A DNA stretch of 64,000 nucleotides from Elysia chlorotica (taxonomy: Eukaryota > Mollusca > Gastropoda > Plakobranchidae): the NCBI GenBank assembly GCA_003991915.1, contig RQTK01000138.1:186001-250000 (forward strand), read 5' to 3'. Both the position numbers and the translations under genes were made by a program. Positions 54,601-64,000 of the stretch are shown piece after piece (position 1 is the stretch's first letter; each line of letters begins with the position of its first letter). A model generated the notes under the pieces. That model ran no database searches. It was not told the origin of the DNA and saw only the letters and a program-made list of their open reading frames with translations.

Positions 54601-57600
54601 TCATAATGGTCTACACCACCACGAGTAGGACCCTCTGTCATTGATAAAATAAATGTGCACCATGTTGTCAAGTCAGGAGTCAAAAGAGAAAATATGAAAG
54701 GGATTTATGATTTTTCTTTTTATACGCAGATTTATTTTATTGAAAAAAAAAAATGTGTGTATATATAAAATCTAAATCTTAACTCCTTTTTCATAATCAT
54801 ACAGCATTCAATATAAGCATATCACATCAAAATTTTACGTGTTTCCATATGTTGTACCTTATCTTAAGTTCAATAGCTTATTTTGCCTAGTGTTGATAAT
54901 TTTGCACAATTACCTGACCTTTCAGTTTTAGAATCCATGCGGATAATAGTACTGGTGTATTGTTGTATGTCAAACTATAGTGTGTTGAGATGAGTTCAAA
55001 ACTAAAAATGAAGCAGCATCTCATCAGAGAGTTGTTCCTGAGGATTCAAATGAAGCTCAGCCTTTTGATCATTATGCGAAGCCATCATGTTTTTAGGGGT
55101 GGTTTTTTTGTGTGTACACATTTTCAAATTCAGCCTGCATTGCTCTTTGTATAAATTTTCCATGGTATATTTCGTCAGGTTATCCTGCAATGATTACTTA
55201 ATGCTAAAAGAAAAAGAATTCTTACCTCCACCAAATCCACGCCCTTTTCTTCTTTTAGCATTTTCTTTCAGCTTCTGAAGACCCTCTGTGAAAAGAAAGA
55301 GAAAACAACAAAAAGCATCAGTCAAGTGATATATAACAAGCACTAGGACTATTTCTGGCATCCATGAGAAAACTGCAAAACATTAATTGATTAAATACTA
55401 AGCATACTTTTTAATACATAATAGTATGCATACATCATTTTGCTCCTTCCTCAGCACTTTCCTTTTTTAGCCTATTATTAGTGACTAATCATGAGACCAT
55501 CATAGCGTGACAGGGAGGCTGAGAATCCATCCAACTTTTCATTGATTTCATTGGTTGATATTTTAAGAGCTTGTAAATTGTATAGTCAATCTTCTATTTT
55601 AACGGAAGAGAGGAGGAAGATGAAGCTATAAGACAGAGATAAAGAGATGTGCAAGAGAATACAACTGAGTGCAAAATAAAAAAAAACAGACCTGGCTAGA
55701 ACAACAATGTTCAGAAATAGAAAGCTATCATCTTGATAAGAATCCAAAATTTATGCACAAAAATATGAGAGAATCTTGTAGCCAAAGTTCATATGCGACA
55801 TCAGGATGTATAATGTCAAAAAATGGAAAGATTCTCGTGGAAAAGAAATTAGAGCTGGTCAGAATATATATAGCCGAACTATACGACTACGAAAGATATG
55901 ACGGATTTGCTGTTAGGAAAGACGGCCAACCAATTCTACAGGCTGAATTGAGAAAAACAATGCTGAGAATGCATCTGGGAAAAGACAGTGGGCCTGATGG
56001 AATATTGGTAGAGATGCTAAATGCATCTGTCTTCATAACCCTTCCCAAAAAGCCAACAAACCACTAAGAAGAATTTTAAAGTCTTAACTAATCTTTTAAT
56101 GAGCCTAATCACAAAAATTCTGTTGCAGATGATTATGATAAGATCCCAAGGTAAAATAAATGCAGAAATTGCCCATTGTAGCTTTGCTGAGGGTAAAGGA
56201 ACAACAAATGCCATCTATGCTATGAAGAATATCATTATTGTGGGAGGGCACTAGAGATTCATAAAGACCTATATGATTATATCTGTTGTATCAACAATAC
56301 AAAATGTTGGATTATAAGGTGAAACATGAAAACACCATGCACTTGCTACAGAGCATGGACATAGACAGAAATGATTAAGGATAATTGAATTATATAGTTG
56401 CATTAAAAATGATAAGTAATTTAGTACCACTACCAGTCAATAAAGTGAGGCCTGAGGCAGGGTTGTGTTTTACCCCCAGATCTCCTCCTATACAGTGAAC
56501 ACATTATTCCATCTTAAATAAAAATAAACCAGGGTTACAAGTGTGTGGTCATATCATAAACAGCACCAGGTAGGCTGATGACACTGTCCTCATAACAAAG
56601 AATGAAAATGGTGTCATTGAGATAGTCTACAACTGAGAAAGCGAGGAAAAAAAAAAAAAGACAATAATGGTGGCAAGAAGTTATACCCATGTGCAAATTA
56701 AAGTTTACACTTAGGCCAGATAGAAAAATTGAAATACTTAGGGGTGATGATGACAGAAAACAGTATACTAAACAGAAATAAAGACAAGAGTCTACAAAAA
56801 CCCGAACAAATATTTCAGCCAGTTTGGCTGTCAAGCTGTAGATCTATATGGGTTAATACAACGCAGATTTCCTGTGTATGGTTCACTTGTCTTGGAATTC
56901 GAAAATACCTCCTAGATCTGGTGACTCATTTAAATCCTTATTGTATGTACTGTATGTATCTTTTATGAATTGGCTACTATAGACAGGGATGCCATTCACA
57001 CCTGGCAAAATTTTCGGAACTTTGGTAGTGGAGAAAGAGTGGTTCAGCGAGGCAACCCTGTAGAGCTAGATTAGGCACTCCTTGAGTTTTGTGGTCCCTA
57101 GCCTGTGGGCGATCAAATGGCTTGGTGGGCGAGATTCGAGGTGTGGGTGGGTAGGATTCGATTACATGGGAGTCAGTCAAACTGTGAAGAGAGAAGAGAG
57201 AGGGAGGGAGAGAAATAAAGAGAGAGACATACAGGCAGACAGATAGAGCAAGCGAGTGAGAGATAGATAGAGACAGAGATATAGAGATCTAAAGTTTTTA
57301 AAAAATTGCTTATCAGATCAATCTGGCCTAATTCTTATGTGCTTGTGTATGTTGTCCCCATCCCCCTTCCCCGCCCGCATTCTACCAGTAACAATTGAAT
57401 TCAATCAAAAAGCGTCCTGTCTTTTTCAATCAAATAAAACATGCCAATACAATAATAAATAATAAAAAGATAGGGAGTACAGCTGGCAGATATTTTAATC
57501 AATTTTAATAGAAAAAAAATAACAAAAAGACAGGGAGTGCAGCTGGCTGATATTTTATTCAATTTTAATTTATAATCGAATTTCGGCCGCCCACCCGTTT

Positions 57601-57823
57601 GATCGCCCACAGGCTAGGGACCACAAAACTCAAGGAGTGCCATAGATCATTAGATCTAGATTTTCTGGCGCCGATTTTTATATAATATATAGATTGCAAT
57701 TATGGATCTAGATTCAGGCCTAGAATCTAGACTAGATTCTAATTCTATCCACTTACGATCACCCTCTTCATCAATTTCAAAATCTTCCTCGTCTTCCTTT
57801 GTCACTAGGAGTACATCTGCCAT
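51669..57823 (-). CDS. RBM8A: RBM8A/Y14, exon junction complex core protein
   Basis: Y14 pairs with MAGOH in the exon junction complex placed on spliced mRNA, acting in export, localisation and nonsense-mediated decay. Exons in transcript order: 57823-57757, 55285-55226, 54634-54551, 53633-53497, 52280-52150, 51699-51669; all phases fit, giving 169 aa (human 174). The N-terminus is MADVLLV then an acidic stretch, followed by [38 protein letters not shown] (RNP2 region), [17 protein letters not shown] (RNP1 region) and VDWAFVRGP. The RRM is therefore complete; in Y14 its sheet binds MAGOH rather than RNA. The C-terminal tail is short, ending [11 protein letters not shown], with fewer RS dipeptides than the human tail. 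The first intron holds a LINE and a MITE, and the intron after exon 4 of the window order is free of clear elements. Confidence 0.96.
53835..54195 (-). mobile_element. LINE 3' end with nested SINE
   Basis: The outer parts (53,835-53,893 and 54,115-54,195) repeat the 3' end of the LINE at 5,240, including TTAAGCCTCTTGATTCC and CAGTTCTGGCTGGTCCT. They are split by a SINE. The host site is the RBM8A intron 53,634-54,550. Confidence 0.85.
53894..54114 (+). mobile_element. tRNA-derived SINE, copy 4, with target duplication
   Basis: Head GTCGGCGGCCTTGGGGTAGA, degraded B-box region (TTTGAGCCC), body TTGGGTTGGTGTCAGTATAA and GAGACAGGAGTCATGG, tail ACCAACTCAA. The 12-bp CTCTCCTCCTAA is present at 53,882-53,893 and 54,115-54,126, a perfect target duplication in LINE sequence. 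The insertion therefore postdates the LINE. Confidence 0.92.
55640..56970 (+). mobile_element. Decayed LINE, reverse transcriptase region
   Basis: Plus strand, in order: [34 protein letters not shown] (RT entry motif GPDG), VFITLPKK, then after frame breaks [13 protein letters not shown]-like sequence, a VRQGC-region relic, [13 protein letters not shown] (motif C with ADD kept) and [11 protein letters not shown]. Multiple stops and frameshifts. It is a different LINE family from the one at 5,240. It is in the first RBM8A intron, antisense to that gene. The clade is not determined. Confidence 0.85.
57074..57641. mobile_element. 568-bp inverted-repeat element (MITE-like) in RBM8A intron 1
   Basis: The left end GGCACTCCTTGAGTTTTGTG continues as GGTCCCTAGCCTGTGGGCGA. 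This is repeated in reverse complement at 57,598-57,641, identical over about 44 bp and similar for ~20 more. The interior has GA-rich sequence and a two-copy internal repeat (about 57,466 and 57,530, GGGAGTACAGCTGGC / GGGAGTGCAGCTGGC). No transposase and no certain target duplication. It ends 116 bp from the first coding exon of RBM8A. Confidence 0.85.
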
Positions 57824-58114
57824 TCTGTTAAAAGTTCGTCTAGGGACGTCTGCTTCGGTCTTCAGCTAAATTGAAACTCGAAATTGCCTGCCAATTCGAC
57901 CTATGTACGTTTTGAGTATATCTGCGCAGCTTTAGCTTGGTTAAAGCTTGAACACACTCAACAGTCAACACAGATGTTAGTTATCTCCCTAGCCCTAAGT
58001 TTCATGTGATGAAGAGCAAAAAGTGATAGGCAGTGTGTTTTTACCCTCATTGTTAAAGAGCTTGCTTGGTTATGGTGTGTCACAGAGTTCTAGTAATAGC
58101 ACCAGAGAAATCCG

Positions 58115-58122
58115 TGACGTCA
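58115..58122. promoter_or_regulatory. Perfect CRE palindrome upstream of RBM8A
   Basis: TGACGTCA, the full CREB/ATF site, 292 bp upstream of the RBM8A start codon. It is plausible for a housekeeping promoter. A single 8-mer can occur by chance. Confidence 0.4.
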
Positions 58123-58579
58123 AAACACGGCGGAACTTTCATAGTACGTACTGGGAAGGGGAAAAGAGGGGCACGAAGCCACAGATTGCACCTGTGGTGC
58201 GCTTGGCTGGCCTATGCCTAGCGGCCCTATTTATAAAACATTGTTTCTGTGTGTATTCAATATTCAACAGACCAAGTAGTCGATCACAGTACGGTACGTA
58301 ACCTATTTTCTTCCATGTTCATCCTTTTACTTCTCACTTTTATTATTGATTAAAATGTTTTATGTCGAAATTCTACCTTATTATTTTCATATCGTTGTAA
58401 ACTTTATATTAATTTGTTGTATGAAGAGAGTGCACCTTAATTTCTCCTTGAGGGGTGAATACAGATTTCTGTATTGTGTATTCTTTTCGTCTTTACTGTT
58501 ATTGCTTGACTTTTTTTTTTCTTTATATATTGTACTCCCCCAGTGCGGTTACTGATTTTGCGTATGTTTTAATGCAAGA

Positions 58580-58990
<411 letters not shown>

Positions 58991-59157
58991 GTGCGGGGCT
59001 GGCATGTGGGGTGTTCCAGTAAATGTGTGAAATCATAGGGGCAGTTTGTTCGATTTTATAAATAAAGAACGAAAACCCCGCATTTTCTAAAAACGTGAAA
59101 AGCTTCGCAATGTGAATTTAGTGTCTATAAATGATTCTTTTATGTGTTTGCTTTATC

Positions 59158-59224
59158 AAGGGACCGCGTGAGTTAGCTTTAGTTAGAAAGAAGAAATTGG
59201 AAGCTTATTGGGATCAGACACTAG
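59158..59224 (+). other. Possible unassigned exon
   Basis: Open frame GPRELALVRKKKLEAYWDQT ending at a good GTGAGT donor, after a weak acceptor (TTTATCAAG). Composition looks protein-like rather than random, but I recognise no family and see no partner exon before KIF11. Confidence 0.22.
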
Positions 59225-62200
59225 GTGAGTGTATGTACATGTGTACCGGGATCAACAAACGAGTAATAGTTAATTGTCCAATACACCATAATACCGATTT
59301 GTCAAGTAAGAGAAAATAGATACACCAATTGGTCATATCAGATTATATGTTAGTATAAATGCGGGGCCTCTGCGGTAGACAAAAAGTGTACAAACATGTA
59401 GAGTCAATTAGAACTACGGTGTTAATGCATGTAAGCACGTGCAATCACGAGGCGTATTTGAATCGACAGCAAACAAACTCCTGGATCAGCAAAGATGATC
59501 GTCAGCGATACTAAAACGCTGCTTCAGTTTAACACGCAAAATACCCTCACTCAAAATTAATTCTATGACAAGAAATGTTATCGCACCTTGTGATTTGGTA
59601 AGATTAATTTACGCACGATGTGGTTCAAATAACCGTGAAGCCATTTACAGCATCTGGCGTAATCAGGTCAACTGACTCAACCCGTACATTTCTTCTTTGT
59701 AGTATAATGTATTAACTGTCTTAAGACATCATGGGCACAATAATTATAGCCGTTACCTTGTTGACATAGGCTACCGTAAAGACAAAACATACTCACTCAC
59801 CCACTCACTCTTCTTTGTAGGTCTAGACCCAGAGAGTTCACTGACAAGGCGGGTTATCCGTTATGTACATGGACTTCAACATTTTCTGATTTTACCAATC
59901 AGCGGTATGGAATGTGACAGCTCCTCTTTCTGATATGGCCAAGAACGGCAAGGTCGGATGTGTGACACCCCCTCTCTCTGTCTGTCTGTCTCTCTCTCTC
60001 TCTGTCTCTCTCTCTCTCTTTTATTTCTCCCACCCTCTCTCTCTCCCTCTCTCTATTTATTTCTCTCTCCACCGTCAGTTCATGTTAGTAATGTGATTTA
60101 ACGCCGCCTTGCGAAACATCACAGGATTTTGTTTATGGAATCTGATATTTGGATGCAGAGAAAGGTTATTGTTTCTCTTTAATCTAAAATCAATAAATCT
60201 AGACATTAGACAGGACCACGGTGACCTTTTCTAAAAATTAAACAAACAACAACAACATAAAAAGGGATCATCTATGTTTGTGCCATTATACTTAAAAAAA
60301 AGGGGGTGAGGACCAACAACGCTCGCCACTACATTATTCCGAACGTCCGCTACGGATCTCCGAATAAACACTTCCTTAGGCATTAACTAGCCTATCTATT
60401 TTATTTCGTTTTTACGATTTTTTCAAATTTTTTTTCTCAAATTTTATCATTGTTGAAAACGGGAAGCTGGCAAATCATTGTGCTAAGCTACCTCATTGAG
60501 ATTTCGTCAATTTTTTTACACATTAAAATTTTACTCTTATCTTTATCAGATTAATTTAGCTAAAAGAAAATTCCCCGTGTGTGTTAATTTTCAAGATTGA
60601 CAAATTGGCATTGTACAAAGTTACAACAATCTTTGCACCATCTGGCAATAGAATAACTCGATTGCCGATTGGTTAATCTAAAACAAGATACTATTTTTTG
60701 AACCTCGATCGAAATCGAAAACAACAACACGGGTACATTATTTTATTTCACTGCAAATAGAATCTTTAAACTAATACTCAATTTTAACAAGCGTTTAAAA
60801 CTAGATCTACTTGGAAGGTAAAATTAGCCTAGTCTTTAAATATAAATTGTTCTGAATTAGACATTATCTAAGTGTTTGAATACTATACAGTCTAGCTCTG
60901 GGTTAGACCTTAAATATCTAATCTATCTATCTAGATCTAGATCTAGATCTAGATCTATCTAGAGCGAGATTAGATTTCTAGATTCTAGAGGTCTAGTTAT
61001 ATAGATCTAGATCTAGATTCTATATCTAGATTAGATTGATAACACTCGATCCCTATGTTCAATGAGGAAAATTTGTCTCACCCTATACCTGATATCCGTA
61101 GATCTAGATCAGTACACCTAGGTGGACTAGAATCAGATGTACATATCCAGTGTGTAGGTGTAGATCTAGATCTATAAAATCTAGATCTTAATCCTGATTA
61201 ATCTAGATAACGAAATGGCAGGAGAGCATCTGAATCTAGACTAAACAATGGATTCGATCTACTAAATCTAAATCTAGGTACTTGTACTGCAACTATGTAA
61301 TTATCGAAGTTAATGGTACGATATTTTTGTCAAGTACAAGGAGGAAATAGATTTAGACGTCATACTCATGTATTTAGATGCGGTACATTATTTTATCAAC
61401 CTCATCATCGGGCTCATGGTACAGTGGTCTCCGCTTACAGTTACAAACCCGCTCGCCCTATGAAACAATTGTTATTCTTTCTCATTAAATGATCCCTCTG
61501 CAAACCTAATTAGTCTTGTGTAAAGTTTAAGAGCCGCAATATGATAAAAATAAAATTATTGTAAAGGTAATATATGTGCTTGGTGATTATTTCTATTTAT
61601 ATAATCAATCTAGGCGTAGGTGCATCTGAATACACACGGTGAGATGGGTGAGAGGAGGGGTGGGAGGGTGAACATACATGAGCCTGTAAACCGTTACAAA
61701 CGGTATGGTAGGTTAGATTAGAGAAATCTTCCTTCTGCCATCTCTTGGTCACGCTGACTTGCTGCGCCTGTGGGTCTACAGTCAGGAAATTCAGAGTTTT
61801 ACATTGAGATGTTTACCGCTGGACCTAAACCCCTCCCCCCCCTGTAAGTAGGACCTATCCTGGAATAAAAATCACAGGTGGATAGCAGTTTATTATGTGT
61901 GAGTGGTAAGGTATCCAATCAATTAGGAGTAATGTGACTTGACCATTTAACAAGCACCCACATTTTTTTAAATCCAGGCCATTTTATTATAGAATTGCCC
62001 TCGTTAAACACTATCTATAAAACGAGCAGCATTTCTGAGCCCCTGCTAAATTGGAGATTCTCATTTTAGTCTGATTTATAAGCAGACAGTCCGGAGGACT
62101 ATGGGGTTGGATGCAGGCATTTTTAATCTACTCTACAACTGAATAATTGTAGACATGTTTGAATTGAATATCATTAAATCAATTATGAAAATCACTTTCA

Positions 62201-62250
62201 AGACGGTGATTTATTTCTTACCTGATCACAGGTTGTAGTCCAGCTTTACG
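59225..62250. other. Intergenic DNA upstream of KIF11, including a CTAGAT-rich block
   Basis: Contains a T/C-rich tract (59,970-60,070) and a block at 60,915-61,210 dense in TCTAGATCTAGA-type palindromes. No coding exon was found. The KIF11 promoter and 5' UTR should be at the right edge; no TATA box stands out. Confidence 0.5.
60915..61210. repeat. CTAGAT/AGATCT palindrome-rich block
   Basis: Repeated ATCTAGATCTAGATCTAG words and related self-complementary hexamers over ~300 bp. The same words occur more sparsely at 8,410, 46,700-46,920 and 57,640-57,735. Confidence 0.7.
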
Positions 62251-63724
62251 ATGTCGTCAAAGTCGAAGGCAGATGTCAAAGAGAAGAACCAAAACATTAA
62301 TGTAGCTGTGAGATGCAGGTAGGTACTTTTTCCTAAGGGTCTGTAATAAATAATAGACAGGGGTAAAACTTGTTTGTTTTTGTCTCATCTAGTGCTATGT
62401 TCGATGTAGGTTTGCAACCTATTCAAACAGAATGCTGAGGATAAGAATAAAGCAACAAAGGAGTCGAGGTCCTGCGAAAAAAATTGATTTTAAAAGTGAA
62501 AGGTTTTGTCATGAAACAGAAATGTAATATTCTATTCCCACTCTTACTTTAGTGTTCTAAGGTACAAGTTCAAGGAAGTTTTCTAGATGTCAATTGAAAA
62601 ATTAAGATGACTTGTTACGCGATAGGTTGTGCAAAGCATGTCTAAATTCCACATTAATATCTCTTCATTTAAAACCTATTACAGGCCTGTAAACAGCATT
62701 GAAAAAAAGCAGGGAAGTTACTCTATTCTGCAATGTGATGGAGTAAAGAAAGAAGTCTGTGTAAAGGAGCGGCATGGGATCAACCCGTCCACCAAGTCAT
62801 ACACATTTGATCATGTATTCCCTCCGGACTGTCAGCAAATAGATGTGTATAAAGCTGTGGTCAAGCCTGTGGTGGAGGAAGTACTTAGTGGCTACAACTG
62901 CACCATTTTTGCGTATGTTTCTCTTTCTATTTACATTTTATGTTCAGGACTAAGACATTAAAATGATCGTTTTAAATACACTGTGATGAATAAGTGTAGG
63001 AATGTTATAAAATTTAATGCATTTCCAAAACTATTAGTTTCTTGGGGATGTTTTTTGTTTTGTTTTTTTATTTAATATATCATACCTTAAAATTTGTTCT
63101 ATAATATTGAAAGAAGATATTCATTATAACTATGCATACTTTTCCTAAGAGTCCTAGATTTTAACACAGAGGGAATAAGATTTTACAAAATGTTATTCCA
63201 CTTTGCTGGAAGCCATGAGTCATGTCCAACAAGCAGAATTGTCATCTTATTAATTTGTAGAACGTTTGGTGGTTTTCTAATTATGCCCTTTAGGCTCTAA
63301 GTCTTTTAAAGACTGAGAAAAAGTTGCATTACTCACTTGTCTGTCAATGGTATTACTTGATGAGCTGACTAACTCTAAAGTAGAGCTCATGTCTTCCAAC
63401 TTTCTAAGAAAATTTTGGTGAAATCACATTCCCTACATCAAGATATTCATATGATACTTTTATTCATATTTAACAGCAACTAAAAAAATAAATTGTTTTC
63501 TTTATTATGAAGTAGACTGGGAATGTTGTAATGATAACATTTCATTTTGTTTATTTGTGTGAGACCTCTTTAATCTTTTCAGTTATGGTCAAACTGGTAC
63601 AGGGAAAACATTTACAATGGAGGGTGAAAGGAGTTTGGACACTTCAACCACATGGGAACGTGATCCCCTCAGTGGAATTATCCCTAGAGCGCTCCATCAG
63701 ATCTTTGAAGATCTTCAAAATCAG
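62251..63724 (+). CDS. KIF11: KIF11/Eg5 kinesin-5 motor, first three coding exons (continues past window)
   Basis: Kinesin-5 forms tetramers that slide antiparallel microtubules apart in the mitotic spindle. Exons 62251-62318, 62685-62912 and 63583-63724, phases 2, 2 and 0, encode 146 residues of the motor N-terminus: [66 protein letters not shown], the P-loop GQTGTGKT at residues 101-108, FTMEGERS, and [15 protein letters not shown]. The order and the GIIPR segment match vertebrate KIF11 better than other kinesin families. The start ATG opens a short basic, Ser/Lys-rich leader as in Eg5. No further exon is seen to 64,000, so the rest of the motor lies outside. Confidence 0.93.
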
Positions 63725-64000
63725 GTATGGTGACGCTGCAAGCAAGTTCAAGGAGTGGGAGGGATCAACATTTAATCTTTTTTTAAATTTTATATTTTTA
63801 TGGATGAAAGTACTTTTTGCCTCACGTTTCACTTGATTTTGATGTTCGAATTTATGTTGTAGAAAAATTGCAGTAAAACTTATTGAGTTTTTGCAACACT
63901 TTCATTGTTATGTGTTGGGAGGTTTCCCTTTTAGATTTCAAAATGCACTGTGTCATGAGTGTCCAAAGCCAGTGTGTGCCCATTAAATAAACAAAACTTA

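Overview
This is animal nuclear DNA: intron-rich, AT-rich, with canonical GT-AG splice sites, many microsatellites, tRNA-derived SINEs and decayed LINEs. Gene content (SNRNP200, FAM184, a heparan sulfate 3-O-sulfotransferase, SPAG8, RBM8A, KIF11) is bilaterian. The very high identity to vertebrate proteins, the intron-rich structure and the retroelement style suggest a lophotrochozoan, most likely a mollusc and perhaps a gastropod. That last step is inference; no sequence here proves the phylum.

Layout. 1-25,527 (+): the last ~1,491 codons of SNRNP200/Brr2, the U5 snRNP helicase, in 32 readable exons from motif III (SAT) of the first helicase cassette to the stop. Its 5' end (1-4,309) is a mosaic: a diverged repeat of one exon, an exact 852-bp repeat carrying two exons, and pieces of two related DNA transposons. 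28,381-33,465 (-): a short FAM184-like coiled-coil protein in three exons. 36,258-36,425 (-): an orphan C-type lectin-like exon. 36.4-41.3 kb: repeat-rich, gene-poor DNA with trinucleotide arrays and a 23-bp minisatellite. 41,313-42,302 (+): an intronless HS3ST-type sulfotransferase. 42.3-46.5 kb: SINEs, GA repeats and a hAT-type transposase fossil. 46,547-50,071 (+): SPAG8, an axonemal microtubule inner protein, six exons. 51,669-57,823 (-): RBM8A/Y14, the exon-junction-complex core protein, six exons, convergent with SPAG8. 57.8-62.2 kb: RBM8A promoter side, trinucleotide arrays and CTAGAT-rich DNA. 62,251 to the window end (+): the first three coding exons of KIF11/Eg5 (kinesin-5).

How the genes relate. 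SNRNP200 (spliceosome activation) and RBM8A (mark left on spliced mRNA) both serve mRNA splicing, and SPAG8 and KIF11 are both microtubule-linked. They are separate transcription units and I see no operon-like coupling. I found no convincing previously undescribed system. The most unusual structures are the SNRNP200 5' mosaic, the shared-body SINE family with different tRNA-like heads, the shortened FAM184 gene, and several small inverted-repeat elements with visible ends.
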